Assembly (NCBI GenBank): GCA_009773045.1
Contig: WOUV01000011.1
Location: 1 to 50,495 of the forward strand
From: Rhodospirillaceae bacterium
GTDB taxonomy: Bacteria > Pseudomonadota > Alphaproteobacteria > Rhodospirillales > Rhodospirillaceae
Length of the DNA stretch: 50,495 nt
Direction: 5' to 3'
The notes under the pieces were generated by a model. It did no database searches, had not been told where the DNA came from, and worked only from the letters and a program-made list of their open reading frames with translations. The position numbers and the translations under genes are program-made. Position 1 is the stretch's first letter. Every line of letters begins with the position of its first letter. This document shows positions 9,389 to 19,458 of the stretch, piece after piece.

Positions 9389-11098
9389 ATGTCGGAACAG
9401 CGCAACGTGATTCTGGCGGTCGTTCTTTCCCTGGCCATCATGCTGATGTTCCAGCTTTTCCTGGTGCCTTCCCCCCCACCGGCTGGCCAACAGCACCCGC
9501 CGCAGCAGGAGTCCACCGCGCCGGCGCCGATCACGCCCTATGACATCGCGCCCGTTGCCTCCGGCGCCATGCCGCCGCCGACACCGGTTCTCAGCGATCC
9601 GGCGGCACGGGTTGCCATCGACACGCCCAGCCTGCACGGTTCCCTGTCCCTGATCGGCGGCCGTCTTGATACCCTGACCCTTGTCAAGTACCACGTCACC
9701 CCGGATCCGCAGGCGGCGGAAATCACTTTGCTTGCCCCTCCGGGCACCACGACGGGCACCCCGTATTACGTCGATTTCGGCTGGGCGCCGGTCACGCCAG
9801 GGATAGAGGTTCCCGGCGCCACCACCCGCTGGAGCGCCGATTCGCAAACCTTGGACGTTAATGCGCCGGTGACCCTGACCTGGATCAGCCCGCAAGGGAT
9901 CGTTTTTCGCCGGATAGTATCGGTTGATGCGCATTATGTGTTCACCATCCGGCAAACTGTCGAGAATCGCAGCGGCGCTCCGCTGACGCTCGCCCCTTAT
10001 CAGGCGATCTATCGTTATGGCACGCCGCCGACCCAGGGCATGTACATTCTGCACGAAGGGCCTCTTGGCGTGCTCAATGGAACGTTGCGGGAGAAGGATT
10101 ATTCAGATCTGAAGGAAGACGGAAAAGTCTTCAAGGAAGAATCCGAAGGCGGGTGGGCCGGCCTCACCGACAAGTACTGGCTGGTGGCCCTGCTTCCCCC
10201 GCAACACCAAAAAAGCACCGTGCGCTTCCTGCATCAGATGGTTTCGGGAAGCGATGTCTATCAGGTGGATCACGTCGGCCCGTCCCAAACCGTGGCGCCG
10301 GGAGCCACGATCACGGTGGAATCCGGCGTTTTCGCCGGCGCCAAGGAAGCCCAGCTGCTGGACCATTACGTCGAAACCCTGAAGATCCCCCACTTCGACC
10401 TTGCCATCGATTTCGGCTGGTTCTATTTCCTGACCAAACCGTTCTTTCACGCGCTGACGTTCCTGCACGGGCTTGTGGGCAACTTCGGCATCGCCATTTT
10501 GCTGTTCACGGTCCTCATCAAGGCGCTAGTCTTTCCCCTGGCCAACAAGTCCTATCAGGCCATGAGCAAAATGAAAAAATTGCAGCCGGAGTTGAAACGG
10601 TTGCAGGAACGTTTCAGCGATGACCGGATGCGGCTCAATCAGGAAATGATGACCCTGTACAAGCAGGAAAAGGTCAATCCGGCGGCGGGGTGTCTGCCGA
10701 TCGTGATTCAGATTCCCATCTTCTTTGCCCTTTACAAGGTTTTGTTCGTCACCATTGAAATGCGACATGCGCCGTTTTTCGGTTGGATTCAGGATTTGTC
10801 GGCTCCCGATCCGACGAGTCTTTTCAACCTGTTCGGTCTCATTCCCTGGACGCCCCCGACGTTGCTGCATATCGGCGTCTGGCCGCTGATCATGGGCGTC
10901 ACCATGTGGTTGCAACAGAAGATGAACCCCCAACCCACCGATCCCATTCAGGCGCGTGTTTTTGCCGTCCTGCCGGTGGTATTCACGGTGATGCTGGCGC
11001 AATTTTCGGCGGGATTGGTGATCTATTGGGCGTGGAACAACGTTCTGTCGGTGATACAGCAGTGGGTGATCATGAAAAAAATGGGTGTGAAGATTTGA
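9389..11098 (+). CDS. yidC: Membrane protein insertase YidC
   Basis: Periplasmic domain plus FHALTFLHGLVGNFGIAILLFTVLIKALVFPLANKSYQAMSKMKKLQPELKRLQERF. Confidence 0.95.
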   Translation: MSEQRNVILAVVLSLAIMLMFQLFLVPSPPPAGQQHPPQQESTAPAPITPYDIAPVASGAMPPPTPVLSDPAARVAIDTPSLHGSLSLIGGRLDTLTLVKYHVTPDPQAAEITLLAPPGTTTGTPYYVDFGWAPVTPGIEVPGATTRWSADSQTLDVNAPVTLTWISPQGIVFRRIVSVDAHYVFTIRQTVENRSGAPLTLAPYQAIYRYGTPPTQGMYILHEGPLGVLNGTLREKDYSDLKEDGKVFKEESEGGWAGLTDKYWLVALLPPQHQKSTVRFLHQMVSGSDVYQVDHVGPSQTVAPGATITVESGVFAGAKEAQLLDHYVETLKIPHFDLAIDFGWFYFLTKPFFHALTFLHGLVGNFGIAILLFTVLIKALVFPLANKSYQAMSKMKKLQPELKRLQERFSDDRMRLNQEMMTLYKQEKVNPAAGCLPIVIQIPIFFALYKVLFVTIEMRHAPFFGWIQDLSAPDPTSLFNLFGLIPWTPPTLLHIGVWPLIMGVTMWLQQKMNPQPTDPIQARVFAVLPVVFTVMLAQFSAGLVIYWAWNNVLSVIQQWVIMKKMGVKI

Positions 11099-11811
11099 AC
11101 GGCGCATCTCCCGCGGCACATCCCGCGGCAAACGATCAGACACAGGACGACGCACAGGGAGCGCACGAAGAATCCCTGGCGTCGGATTCTGGGGAGATCG
11201 AGGCGGGGCGACGGCTGTTCGCCGGGCCGTGCGCGTTTCTCATCGCCGCGGCCGAGGTGACGCAATTGCCGCCGTTCAGTTTGCCCGAGATCGCCTTTGC
11301 CGGACGCTCCAACGTCGGCAAGTCCAGCCTGATCAATGCGCTGACCGGACGGCGCACCCTGGCCCGCACCGCCGCAACGCCGGGCCGCACCCAGCAGGTG
11401 ATCTTTTTCCAACTGGCACAGCGCCTGATGCTGGTGGATCTGCCAGGATATGGCTATGCCGAGGCGCCGAAGGCCGTGGTCAAACACTGGACCGGCCTTG
11501 TGTACGACTACTTGCGCGGGCGGCCTTCGCTCCGCCGTGCCCTATTGCTGATCGACGCTCGCCACGGGATCAAGGACAACGACCGCGCGGTCATGCGGAT
11601 GCTGGACCAGGCGGCGGTGAGTTATCAGCTCGTTCTGACCAAGGCCGACAAGCTGAGCGCCGGGGAGGCCCAGGCCCGGCAGGCCGCCACTCTGCTGGAG
11701 GCCGCCCGCCATACCGCCGCCCATCCCCAGGTGCTCGTCACCAGTGCCGAGCGGCGCACCGGCCTGCCCGATCTACGCGCCGCCCTGGAACGTCTTGCCC
11801 CGCCCGCGTGA
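11095..11811 (+). CDS. engB: Ribosome biogenesis GTP-binding protein YihA/EngB (probable TTG start overlapping the yidC stop)
   Basis: [42 protein letters not shown] ... [14 protein letters not shown]. Confidence 0.9.
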   Translation: MNGASPAAHPAANDQTQDDAQGAHEESLASDSGEIEAGRRLFAGPCAFLIAAAEVTQLPPFSLPEIAFAGRSNVGKSSLINALTGRRTLARTAATPGRTQQVIFFQLAQRLMLVDLPGYGYAEAPKAVVKHWTGLVYDYLRGRPSLRRALLLIDARHGIKDNDRAVMRMLDQAAVSYQLVLTKADKLSAGEAQARQAATLLEAARHTAAHPQVLVTSAERRTGLPDLRAALERLAPPA

Positions 11812-11824
11812 AGGAGCATCGCCC

Positions 11825-12712
11825 ATGACCCCTTCTGCCGTCCGATCCCCCAGCGAGCGGGACATCTGGCTCGCCAAGGCCCAGACACTGGTGGAGGCCC
11901 TGCCCTATATGCGGGCCTTTTCCGGCGAAACCTTTGTGGTCAAATACGGCGGCCACGCCATGGGGGAGGAGCACCTTGCCGCCGATTTCGCCCGCGACGT
12001 GGTGCTGCTGAAACAGGTCGGCATCAATCCCGTGGTGGTGCACGGGGGCGGACCGCAAATCGGCGCCATGCTGCAACGGCTGCACATCCCCAGCCGGTTC
12101 GTGGACGGCCTGCGGATCACCGATGCCGACACCATGGCGGTGGTGGAGATGGTCCTGTCGGGCCTCATCAACAAACAAATCGTCTCGGCCATCAACCAGC
12201 AGGGTGGCTGTGCCGTTGGCCTGTCGGGCAAGGACGGCCGGTTGATTCAGGCCACTCAACTGCACCATGCGACGACCGATCTGGGACAGGTGGGAGACCC
12301 TGCGACCATCACCCCCCATATCCTTGACATCTTCCGCAAGTCAGACATCATCCCGGTCATCGCACCGGTGGGCGTGGGGGAGACGGGCGAAAGCTATAAC
12401 ATCAATGCCGACACCGCCGCGGGCGCCATCGCCGGGGCACTGGCGGCGCGGCGGCTGTTGATGCTGACCGATGTCGATGGCGTGTTGGACCGGGAAGGCC
12501 GCCTGATCGCCGAAATGACGCACGCCGAAGCCGAGGCCATGATCGCGGAGGGAACCCTCACGGGCGGCATGATTCCCAAGGTGCGCACCTGCCTTGATGC
12601 CGTGGCGCGCGGGGTGGAAGCGGCGGTCATCCTGGATGGCCGGGTGCCCCATGGGATTCTCCTGGAACTCTTGACCGTCCGTGGGGCGGGAACGTTGATC
12701 CGGGGAAGCTGA
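11825..12712 (+). CDS. argB: Acetylglutamate kinase
   Basis: [41 protein letters not shown]. Confidence 0.95.
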   Translation: MTPSAVRSPSERDIWLAKAQTLVEALPYMRAFSGETFVVKYGGHAMGEEHLAADFARDVVLLKQVGINPVVVHGGGPQIGAMLQRLHIPSRFVDGLRITDADTMAVVEMVLSGLINKQIVSAINQQGGCAVGLSGKDGRLIQATQLHHATTDLGQVGDPATITPHILDIFRKSDIIPVIAPVGVGETGESYNINADTAAGAIAGALAARRLLMLTDVDGVLDREGRLIAEMTHAEAEAMIAEGTLTGGMIPKVRTCLDAVARGVEAAVILDGRVPHGILLELLTVRGAGTLIRGS

Positions 12713-12735
12713 AAACACTGAAAAAAGGCTTGTGC

Positions 12736-14166
12736 ATGATCGACCTGATCCCAGGCGGCCTGGTCGTGTGCGTGGGCGATGCGATGGTGGATCGCTACGT
12801 CTACGGCATCGTGGAACGGGTATCCCCGGAAGCGCCCATTCCGGTTTTGCGTATCACCCGCGAGGCCGGCATGCTGGGCGGCGCGGGCAATGTGGTGCGC
12901 AATCTGCTGGCCTTGGGCGCGCACCCGACGCTTGTTTCGGTGCGCGGCGACGATGCCGCGGGCGAGGAACTGGCGGCCCTGCTGGCCCGTCACCCCGACG
13001 TGGAGAGCCACCTGGTGGTGGAGCTGGAGCGCCAGACTCCGGTCAAGACCCGTTTCGTCGCCCAGGCGCAACAATTGTTGCGGGCCGATCGCGAGACGAC
13101 AGCCCCCCTTTCGTCCGCCGCCCGGCACGCCCTGGTGATGCGGGCGAAAGCCGTGCTGGATGGCGCGGCGGTGGCGGTGCTGTCGGACTATGGCAAGGGT
13201 GTGCTGAAGGAAGGCATTGCGGCGGAACTGATCGCGGCGGCCCGGGGGCGGCCCGTTCTCGTCGATCCCAAGGGCACCGATTACGGCTGTTATCGGGGGG
13301 CGACGCTGCTGACCCCGAATCGGCACGAGCTGGCCGAGGCGACTCGCCTGCCCACCGGCACCACGGACGAGGTGATCACGGCGGCCCGCCGGCTGATTGA
13401 AACCTGTGCGGTCACGGCCGTTCTCGCCACCCGCAGCCAGGACGGCATGACACTTGTTCACGCCGACGGCACGGTCCATCACCTGCCGGCGCAGGCGCGT
13501 GAGGTCTTTGATGTATCCGGCGCGGGAGATACCGTCGTTGCCACGCTGGCCGCTGTTCTGGCCGGTGGTGCACCACTGGCGGAGGCGGCCCGGCTTGCCA
13601 ATGTGGCCGCGGGGATCGTCGTTGGTAAAGTGGGAACGGCGGTGGCTTCCGCGGCGGAGATCGTCGCGGCGCTCCATCATCAGGATCTGGCCGGTGGCGA
13701 GGCCAAGGTGGTCACTCTGGAAACGGCCCTGGAACAGGTGGCGCGTTGGCGCCGGCGCCTCCTGACGGTGGGCTTCACCAACGGCTGTTTCGATCTGTTG
13801 CATCCGGGGCATGTGTCCTTGTTGCGGCGGGCACGGGCGGCCTGCAATCGGTTGATCGTCGGCTTGAACAGCGATGATTCCGTGCGACGCCTGAAAGGCG
13901 AAACCCGTCCGGTGCAATCCGAGACCGCCCGGGCGGTGGTTCTGGCCTCGTTAACGGATGTCGATCTCGTCGTGCTGTTTCGCGAGGACACGCCGCTTGC
14001 GTTGATCGAAGCCCTTCGTCCCGACGTTCTGGTCAAGGGAGCCGACTATACGGTTGAAACCGTGGTGGGCGCTTCTGTGGTGCAGGGATATGGCGGAAAG
14101 ATCCTTCTTGCCAACCTGGAGGAAGGTTTCAGCACCACGACGACGATCGCAAGAATGACACGATGA
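12736..14166 (+). CDS. hldE: Bifunctional heptose-7-phosphate kinase / heptose-1-phosphate adenylyltransferase
   Basis: [39 protein letters not shown], then [21 protein letters not shown] and LKGETRPVQ. Confidence 0.92.
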   Translation: MIDLIPGGLVVCVGDAMVDRYVYGIVERVSPEAPIPVLRITREAGMLGGAGNVVRNLLALGAHPTLVSVRGDDAAGEELAALLARHPDVESHLVVELERQTPVKTRFVAQAQQLLRADRETTAPLSSAARHALVMRAKAVLDGAAVAVLSDYGKGVLKEGIAAELIAAARGRPVLVDPKGTDYGCYRGATLLTPNRHELAEATRLPTGTTDEVITAARRLIETCAVTAVLATRSQDGMTLVHADGTVHHLPAQAREVFDVSGAGDTVVATLAAVLAGGAPLAEAARLANVAAGIVVGKVGTAVASAAEIVAALHHQDLAGGEAKVVTLETALEQVARWRRRLLTVGFTNGCFDLLHPGHVSLLRRARAACNRLIVGLNSDDSVRRLKGETRPVQSETARAVVLASLTDVDLVVLFREDTPLALIEALRPDVLVKGADYTVETVVGASVVQGYGGKILLANLEEGFSTTTTIARMTR

Positions 14167-14220
14167 CAGGGATTGCGTTTGCCCGGAAAGAAGAAGACCT
14201 GTATTGTTTCAAAAAGCACA

Positions 14221-14297
14221 CGGGGAGTAGCTCAGACTGGTAGAGCATGGCGTTTGGGACGCCAGGGCCGCAGGTTCAAATCCTGTCTCCCCGACCA
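14221..14297 (+). tRNA. tRNA-Pro (anticodon UGG), CCA encoded
   Basis: CGGGGAG TA GCTCAGACTGGTAGAGC A TGGCG TTTGGGA CGCCA GGGCC GCAGG TTCAAAT CCTGT CTCCCCG A CCA; all four stems pair. Confidence 0.95.
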
Positions 14298-14860
14298 TCC
14301 CTCCCGCGCGGCATCATGGGGGAAGACAGAACGGTATCGCTCAGAACCGGGAAACGGCGCGAGTCGAACATCTGGTAATGCCACCACTCCTTGCGATAAT
14401 AATCCCAGCCCGCGGTGGTCATCAGGCCGATCAGCAGCAAGCGGTTGCGCTGGGCGAGAGGGGAAACAGCCTCGCTGCCATGGTGCGAACGCGGCGAAAA
14501 ATGATCGAACGGTGTTCCCATATCCAGTTCCTGGCCGCTTGCCGCCTCGACCAGGGTAAGGTCGATGGCCACTCCCCGCGAATGCGGCGAACCGCGGCGG
14601 GGATCGGCCAGAAAATCGGGATCGGGCGTATGATTCCACAGCACCCACTGGGCTTCGGCCGGACGGAAGGCATCGAAAATCTTGAATCGCAGACCGTGGG
14701 GACGGGCAAGGGCGATCGCCCGCTCCAGAAGAACCACCGCCTCGGCATGCATAGAGCAGCCGGGGTGCGCATACACCGGGACGCCGGTGAAATTGGCTGC
14801 CGTGGCATAAACGATATCCAGGACAACGTCAAAGGCAGGCGGGGCGATGGAAATCAGCAT
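14276..14860 (-). CDS. D-alanyl-D-alanine dipeptidase (VanX/DdpX-like)
   Basis: FKIFDAFRPAEAQWVLWNH, SPHSRGVAIDLTLVEAASGQELDMGTPFDHFS, WWHYQMFD zinc-site motifs. 3' end overlaps tRNA-Pro. Confidence 0.85.
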   Translation of the reverse strand: MLISIAPPAFDVVLDIVYATAANFTGVPVYAHPGCSMHAEAVVLLERAIALARPHGLRFKIFDAFRPAEAQWVLWNHTPDPDFLADPRRGSPHSRGVAIDLTLVEAASGQELDMGTPFDHFSPRSHHGSEAVSPLAQRNRLLLIGLMTTAGWDYYRKEWWHYQMFDSRRFPVLSDTVLSSPMMPRGRDGRGDRI

Positions 14861-15069
14861 GAGTCGCGACGGTCAGTGGCTGCACATCACAAGTGACAGG
14901 TCGTGAGAGTAAGGCAAAAGGACGGACAAGAGCAAGAGCGGGGCAGCGCAATCGGATGAAGGTTCATGTTCCTATAATTTCACATCCCCCCCCCCAATAC
15001 ACGGGGAAAGGATGTCTTTCGCATCCTTGCCTCCTTTTCTAAGTGCCGGGGACGGATTCCCCCAGCTTG

Positions 15070-15099
15070 AACGCCGGGCGGTCCATTCCGCCCGGCGTT
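15070..15099 (+). terminator. Rho-independent-like hairpin
   Basis: AACGCCGGGCGG-TCCATT-CCGCCCGGCGTT followed by ATTGTTTTATC. Confidence 0.65.
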
Positions 15100-15200
15100 A
15101 TTGTTTTATCTCCTTGGGCTGGGGGGAGTCGAGGCGCGGGGGGCATCTTCTGGATCAAAAAAACCGCCGGCGGCGCTTTCGGAAACAGCGGAAACGGCAA

Positions 15201-15270
15201 AGTGTGACTTGAAAGCCACACTCCTCCATAAACGGTATAACACCGTGTGGCTTTTGCTTGCGCGCAAAAG
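15201..15270 (+). promoter_or_regulatory. Leader with three mutually exclusive stem-loops upstream of the porin
   Basis: AGTGTG/CACACT (15201-06/15217-22); AAAGCCACAC/GTGTGGCTTT (15212-21/15245-54); CTTTTGC/GCAAAAG (15251-57/15264-70). Confidence 0.5.
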
Positions 15271-15348
15271 ACAAGTCTGGTTCCTTGATCAAGCCAATTT
15301 GAAAAAAAATTGGAAGCACCCCGTTAGAGCATGAATGAAGGAGCCATC

Positions 15349-16602
15349 ATGAAAAAATTTCTTTATGGGACAACCGCGCTGGTCGCCGCCGGCCTGATGA
15401 CCAGCCCCCTCTACGCCGCCGAACCGCTGAAGCTCGGGATTTCCGGCAATCTGCAGGAATGGTTCGGCATCGTGGGGCATGAAAAGGATACCCCTGTCAA
15501 TGGTACCAAGCGGGGCTTCAACACCTTCGGCATCAACACCGACAACGAGATCAACTTCAGGGCAGTGTCCACGCTGGACAACGGCATCGAGGTGGAGGCG
15601 TTCCTTCGCCTGAATATGTATGACAATAACGTGGGGCCAGACTTGGTAGGGGTGGTGCCGGGCGTTCCCACCGCCGGTGCCGGCCTTGATGAGCAGTGGG
15701 TGGCCCTGGGCACCGCCGCCGGCAAGGTCTATGCCGGGGCCAAGGATTCCATCAATAGAAGCCTGCACAACGAACCGGTCGATTACGGGATCGGATATGG
15801 GGATACCTGGATCTGGACCACGAGGCCGTTGACTGGCCTGACCAGCAACCTTCTTGGGGCGACCCCTGGCAACTGGACCGGGGCTGGCGGCCGGGCGCGC
15901 ACATCGTTCGAGCAGATGGCAAACCAGGTCCCCATCCTGGGCTACATCAGCCCCAAATTCGCCGGTCTTCAGTTGGGCCTGACCTATGCGCCAAACAGCG
16001 GGGCGCTGGGCACGAACAACGATACCAAGGGGATAAGTCCCATAGGGGCCTTCACTGGCGCCACCGACCACTGGGATGTGACCCTGGCCTATTCCCGGGA
16101 GTTCGCTGGCGTGTCGATCGGTTTGGACGGCGGTTTCGCCCATCAGGATCTTAGGGATGCTGCTGCCAGACGCCTTGACGGCGGGGAAAACGATGACGCA
16201 ACGGCCTGGAATGGTGGTCTGAAGATCGGTTATGCCGGATTCACCCTGGGCGCCTCCTTCATGCAGACCAATCGCGCGGGCATGCACATCGACGATGGCA
16301 ATGCCTGGAATGCCGGTCTCGGCTACGCCAATGGCCCGTGGGGGGCGAGCTACACCTACTTCCAGGAACGGCGCCGGGGGAACCACGCTGTGCTGGTGGC
16401 CGATGCGAATGGCGCCCTTCAGCCCGGTGATCGGAACGAGAAGTTTGCGACCCATGTATTCTCGGGCAAATACACTCTCGGGCCGGGCGTACACCTGAAG
16501 TCGAGCTTCTTCCACGGCAAGTACGATGGTCGGAACCGGAGCGTCGATACGGCGAACACCTGGGCCTATGGTCTAGTGTCGGGGCTTGACGTTTCCTTCT
16601 GA
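15349..16602 (+). CDS. Gram-negative porin
   Basis: Signal peptide MKKFLYGTTALVAAGLMTSPLYAA, beta-barrel pattern, WNAGLGYANGPWGASYTYFQ, C-terminal SGLDVSF ending in Phe. Confidence 0.85.
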   Translation: MKKFLYGTTALVAAGLMTSPLYAAEPLKLGISGNLQEWFGIVGHEKDTPVNGTKRGFNTFGINTDNEINFRAVSTLDNGIEVEAFLRLNMYDNNVGPDLVGVVPGVPTAGAGLDEQWVALGTAAGKVYAGAKDSINRSLHNEPVDYGIGYGDTWIWTTRPLTGLTSNLLGATPGNWTGAGGRARTSFEQMANQVPILGYISPKFAGLQLGLTYAPNSGALGTNNDTKGISPIGAFTGATDHWDVTLAYSREFAGVSIGLDGGFAHQDLRDAAARRLDGGENDDATAWNGGLKIGYAGFTLGASFMQTNRAGMHIDDGNAWNAGLGYANGPWGASYTYFQERRRGNHAVLVADANGALQPGDRNEKFATHVFSGKYTLGPGVHLKSSFFHGKYDGRNRSVDTANTWAYGLVSGLDVSF

Positions 16603-16622
16603 TCCACCGTTCTTCCTACGGT

Positions 16623-16658
16623 CTCCCCTCTCCCCGTGATGGAGAGGGGAGTTTTTTT
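16623..16658 (+). terminator. Rho-independent terminator after the porin
   Basis: CTCCCCTCTCC-CCGTGAT-GGAGAGGGGAG-TTTTTTT. Confidence 0.9.
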
Positions 16659-16667
16659 CTTCCTGAA

Positions 16668-17333
16668 GTGTCCGCGCATCAGGCAAGGTTCACGCCCGTG
16701 AGAAATGGGAAAACGGTTGCCGTCATCGTCGCCGGAGGTCGGGCGCGGCGCATGGGAGGGGGCGACAAAACCCTGCGGCTTCTGGCGGGGCGGCCCATGC
16801 TGGCTTATGTGTGGGCCGCCATCGCCCCACAGGTGGCCCACATCGCCCTCAGCGGCAATGGACCGCCGGAACGCTTCACCGGTGTTCTGCCGGGGGTGCC
16901 GGTGCTGGCCGATGCGCACCCTGATCAAGGACCCCTCGCCGGGGTTCTGGCCGGGCTGCGCTGGGCGGCTCAAAACGGCGCGAGTCGTCTGTTGACCGTT
17001 CCCGGCGACACCCCGTTCCTGCCAGACACCCTGGCGGCGCACCTTTCGCGCGCTGCCCAAGCAGCGGGCGCGCCCGGCGCCGGCGCCCGTTCGGCGGAGC
17101 GGCGGCATCCTCTGGTGGGGCTGTGGGACGTGGCCCTGGCCGCCCCCCTGAGCGCTTTCCTGGCGGCGGGGGAACGCACGGTGGAACGGTTTCTGTGCAC
17201 CCACGCCTTCGCCGTGGCGGATTTCCCCACCACCCCCCGTGACCCCTTCATGAACGTGAATACCCCGGAAGATCTGGCACAGGCCGAGCGGATCCTGCGG
17301 ATGTCCCCTCATGCCTTTGAGCGTCACGTCTGA
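16668..17333 (+). CDS. mobA: Molybdenum cofactor guanylyltransferase
   Basis: VAVIVAGGRARRMGGGDKTLRLLAGRPML, LTVPGDTPFLP, PFMNVNTPEDLAQAE. Confidence 0.9.
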   Translation: MSAHQARFTPVRNGKTVAVIVAGGRARRMGGGDKTLRLLAGRPMLAYVWAAIAPQVAHIALSGNGPPERFTGVLPGVPVLADAHPDQGPLAGVLAGLRWAAQNGASRLLTVPGDTPFLPDTLAAHLSRAAQAAGAPGAGARSAERRHPLVGLWDVALAAPLSAFLAAGERTVERFLCTHAFAVADFPTTPRDPFMNVNTPEDLAQAERILRMSPHAFERHV

Positions 17334-17350
17334 TGGACGCTCAAAGGCAT
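17310..17350. repeat. Perfect 16-bp inverted repeat at the mobA 3' end / bfr convergent junction
   Basis: CATGCCTTTGAGCGTC-ACGTCTGAT-GACGCTCAAAGGCATG. Confidence 0.85.
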
Positions 17351-17368
17351 GGCTTCAGGGATTTCCGC

Positions 17369-17839
17369 TCACGCCTGGCTCTGCAAATAATTCTGCATGC
17401 CCAGGCTTTCGACCAGTCTGATGTGCGTTTCCAGGGAGTCGATGTGCTGTTCGGTTTCATCCAGGATCTCCTGGAGCAACAGGCGGCTGACATAATCCTC
17501 GCCGCGCTCGCACGCGGTCACGGCGGCCAACAGGTCGCTCCGGGCGGCCTTTTCCAGGGCAAGGTCGTTGGCAAGGACTTCAGCCACCGTTTCCCCCACA
17601 AGCAGTTTCCCCAGATCCTGCACATTGGGCAATCCTTCAAGGAATAGAATGCGTTCGATGATGCCATCGGCGTGTTTCATTTCCTCGATGGATTCCTTGT
17701 ACTCATGGTCTCCAAGTTTGCACAATCCCCAGTTCTTCAGCATGCGCGCGTGCAGAAAATACTGATTGATGGCCGTCAGTTCATTGCGCAGGATTTTATT
17801 CAGGTGGGTAATGATTCCTTGCGAGCCTTGCATATCCAT
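17369..17839 (-). CDS. bfr: Bacterioferritin
   Basis: [36 protein letters not shown] ... [14 protein letters not shown]. Confidence 0.95.
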   Translation of the reverse strand: MDMQGSQGIITHLNKILRNELTAINQYFLHARMLKNWGLCKLGDHEYKESIEEMKHADGIIERILFLEGLPNVQDLGKLLVGETVAEVLANDLALEKAARSDLLAAVTACERGEDYVSRLLLQEILDETEQHIDSLETHIRLVESLGMQNYLQSQA

Positions 17840-17856
17840 GCCTTTTGTTTGCGTGT

Positions 17857-18036
17857 TCAGCGGTTGGCCTGCTGTTCTATATGGCGCGCCAGCATTTCAC
17901 GCACACACGAAACACACCGACCGCACTGTGGCCGTACCCCAAGCCGTTTATAAACGTCCGCGGTGCGACACGCACCCTGACAGAGCGCCTGCTTGATCTG
18001 ACGGTCACTGATCCCATGGCATATGCAAACGTACAT
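17857..18036 (-). CDS. bfd: Bacterioferritin-associated ferredoxin (59 aa, absent from the ORF track)
   Basis: Manual translation: [59 protein letters not shown], with BFD-type Cys spacing. Confidence 0.92.
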   Translation of the reverse strand: MYVCICHGISDRQIKQALCQGACRTADVYKRLGVRPQCGRCVSCVREMLARHIEQQANR

Positions 18037-18092
18037 TCCGCACTCTCCCTTTCGCCAAGACCATCATGCCGGAGATGCATACGGAGTGCAAG

Positions 18093-18107
18093 TGCGAATT
18101 ATTTTCA
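18093..18107. promoter_or_regulatory. Candidate Fur-type iron box upstream of bfd
   Basis: TGCGAATTATTTTCA, imperfect 7-1-7 palindrome 57 nt upstream of the bfd start. Confidence 0.35.
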
Positions 18108-18344
18108 TATGAGCATGACGGGAGGGAGTGCCGCTTCCACCACCGCAGGCTTGATCTCGGGCGCACCCTGGTTCTTCACGATCACCTCAGGGGAGAGTTC
18201 CCCGCGCGCCCCACCTTTTAAACCAATCCGCCCGAACGTTTACGATCGCGCTCCTGCCGCCGCGATGGTTTTGGCGAGGGGGCCTGCTGGAGACACGACG
18301 CGTTCAGCCTGATCGCCGTGAAACAAGAAACAGCGCAACGCTCC

Positions 18345-19241
18345 TCATGTCAAAAGTGACTTGATGGCCAGCAGATAAAGCCGATGGATGTTGACCTCGA
18401 TCAAGCCCTCATGCCCTTTCCGGACCCGAAGAGCATCGTGCGCCACGGCCTCAAGGGCCGCGAAGAACACGTCATCGACGCCGCTTTCATAACAGGCCGG
18501 GTTGAACAACGCCGCGCCGGCCATGCTCAACAACAGGGAAAATGCCTTCTCTGGCGTGTGATGCGTGGTTTCCCGTTCAATCTAGGCGTCGTGCACCTCG
18601 AAACCGCTCCTGTTGAACAGGGACACGTATTCCTCGGCCGTTGCCATGAAAAATACAGGATCGCGAAAGCGCCTGAAATCCTCGCTGGTACGGGGATCCT
18701 GGGCCGCGACCGTCATGACATCGCGCACCAACGAACACCATTGACGGGTCGCCGGGACCTGAACCCCCAGCCAGCCACCACGCCGCAAGGCCCGGTAGCA
18801 TCCATCCACCGCCCGGCCCGGCCCAGTGAACCACTGCAAGGCTGAATTGCAGAATATGATGTTGAAGGTGCCGTCGAAATCAAGATCCTCCGCCCCGCCC
18901 ACCAGAAAGGTGATCCCGGTTCTCTGGGTACGCCAACGCGCCTGGGCGATCATGCCCGCCGAGAGATCGATTCCCACAAGCTTGCCCTTCGTGCGGGTTC
19001 GCAAGCGACGGGTCAGATGGCCGGGACCGCAACCAAGATCGAGAACGGAATCCTGCGGTCCCACCGCCAGCATCTCAAGCAAACGTTCCCCCGCCGCGCG
19101 TTCCAGAACGGCCATGCGTTCATAACTGGGCGCAAGGCGCGAGAACGCCGCCCGGATGTGTGAACCCGGGTCATGGCGGCCCGGGTGTTGAACGGGACAA
19201 TCCCTTCTCATGCCCCCTCCGGATGTAACCGCAGATGCCAT
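18345..19241 (-). pseudogene. SAM-dependent methyltransferase (BioC-like) interrupted by an in-frame TAG at 18582-18584
   Basis: VLDLGCGPGHLTRRL, LVGIDLSAGMIAQAR, FNIIFCNSALQWF. After FEVHDA-TAG the same frame continues IERETTHHTPEKAFSLLLSMAGAALFNPACYE...VNIHRLYLLAIKS. Confidence 0.75.
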
Positions 19242-19458
19242 CAGCTTAACGCGACCCGTGTCCTTCTTTCATGATTTTTCCGCACAATCCGCACCCTTCC
19301 GGCCGTTCTTTCGGCCAGCATGGACACCCGACCAAAGGAAAGGGAGCCGGAACGACATACGTCCTTCCTGACGGCAGGGGAGTATTTTCCCTGTGCTCCT
19401 GTGGCCTGGCCTAAAGGGACCATACGACCCTTGAGCCACGGCTCAAGGGGAGAAGACA

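Noticed and set aside
12394-13917. 507-aa minus-strand ORF opposite hldE/argB
   Set aside because: Antisense of clear argB/hldE coding sequence, with no recognisable motifs.
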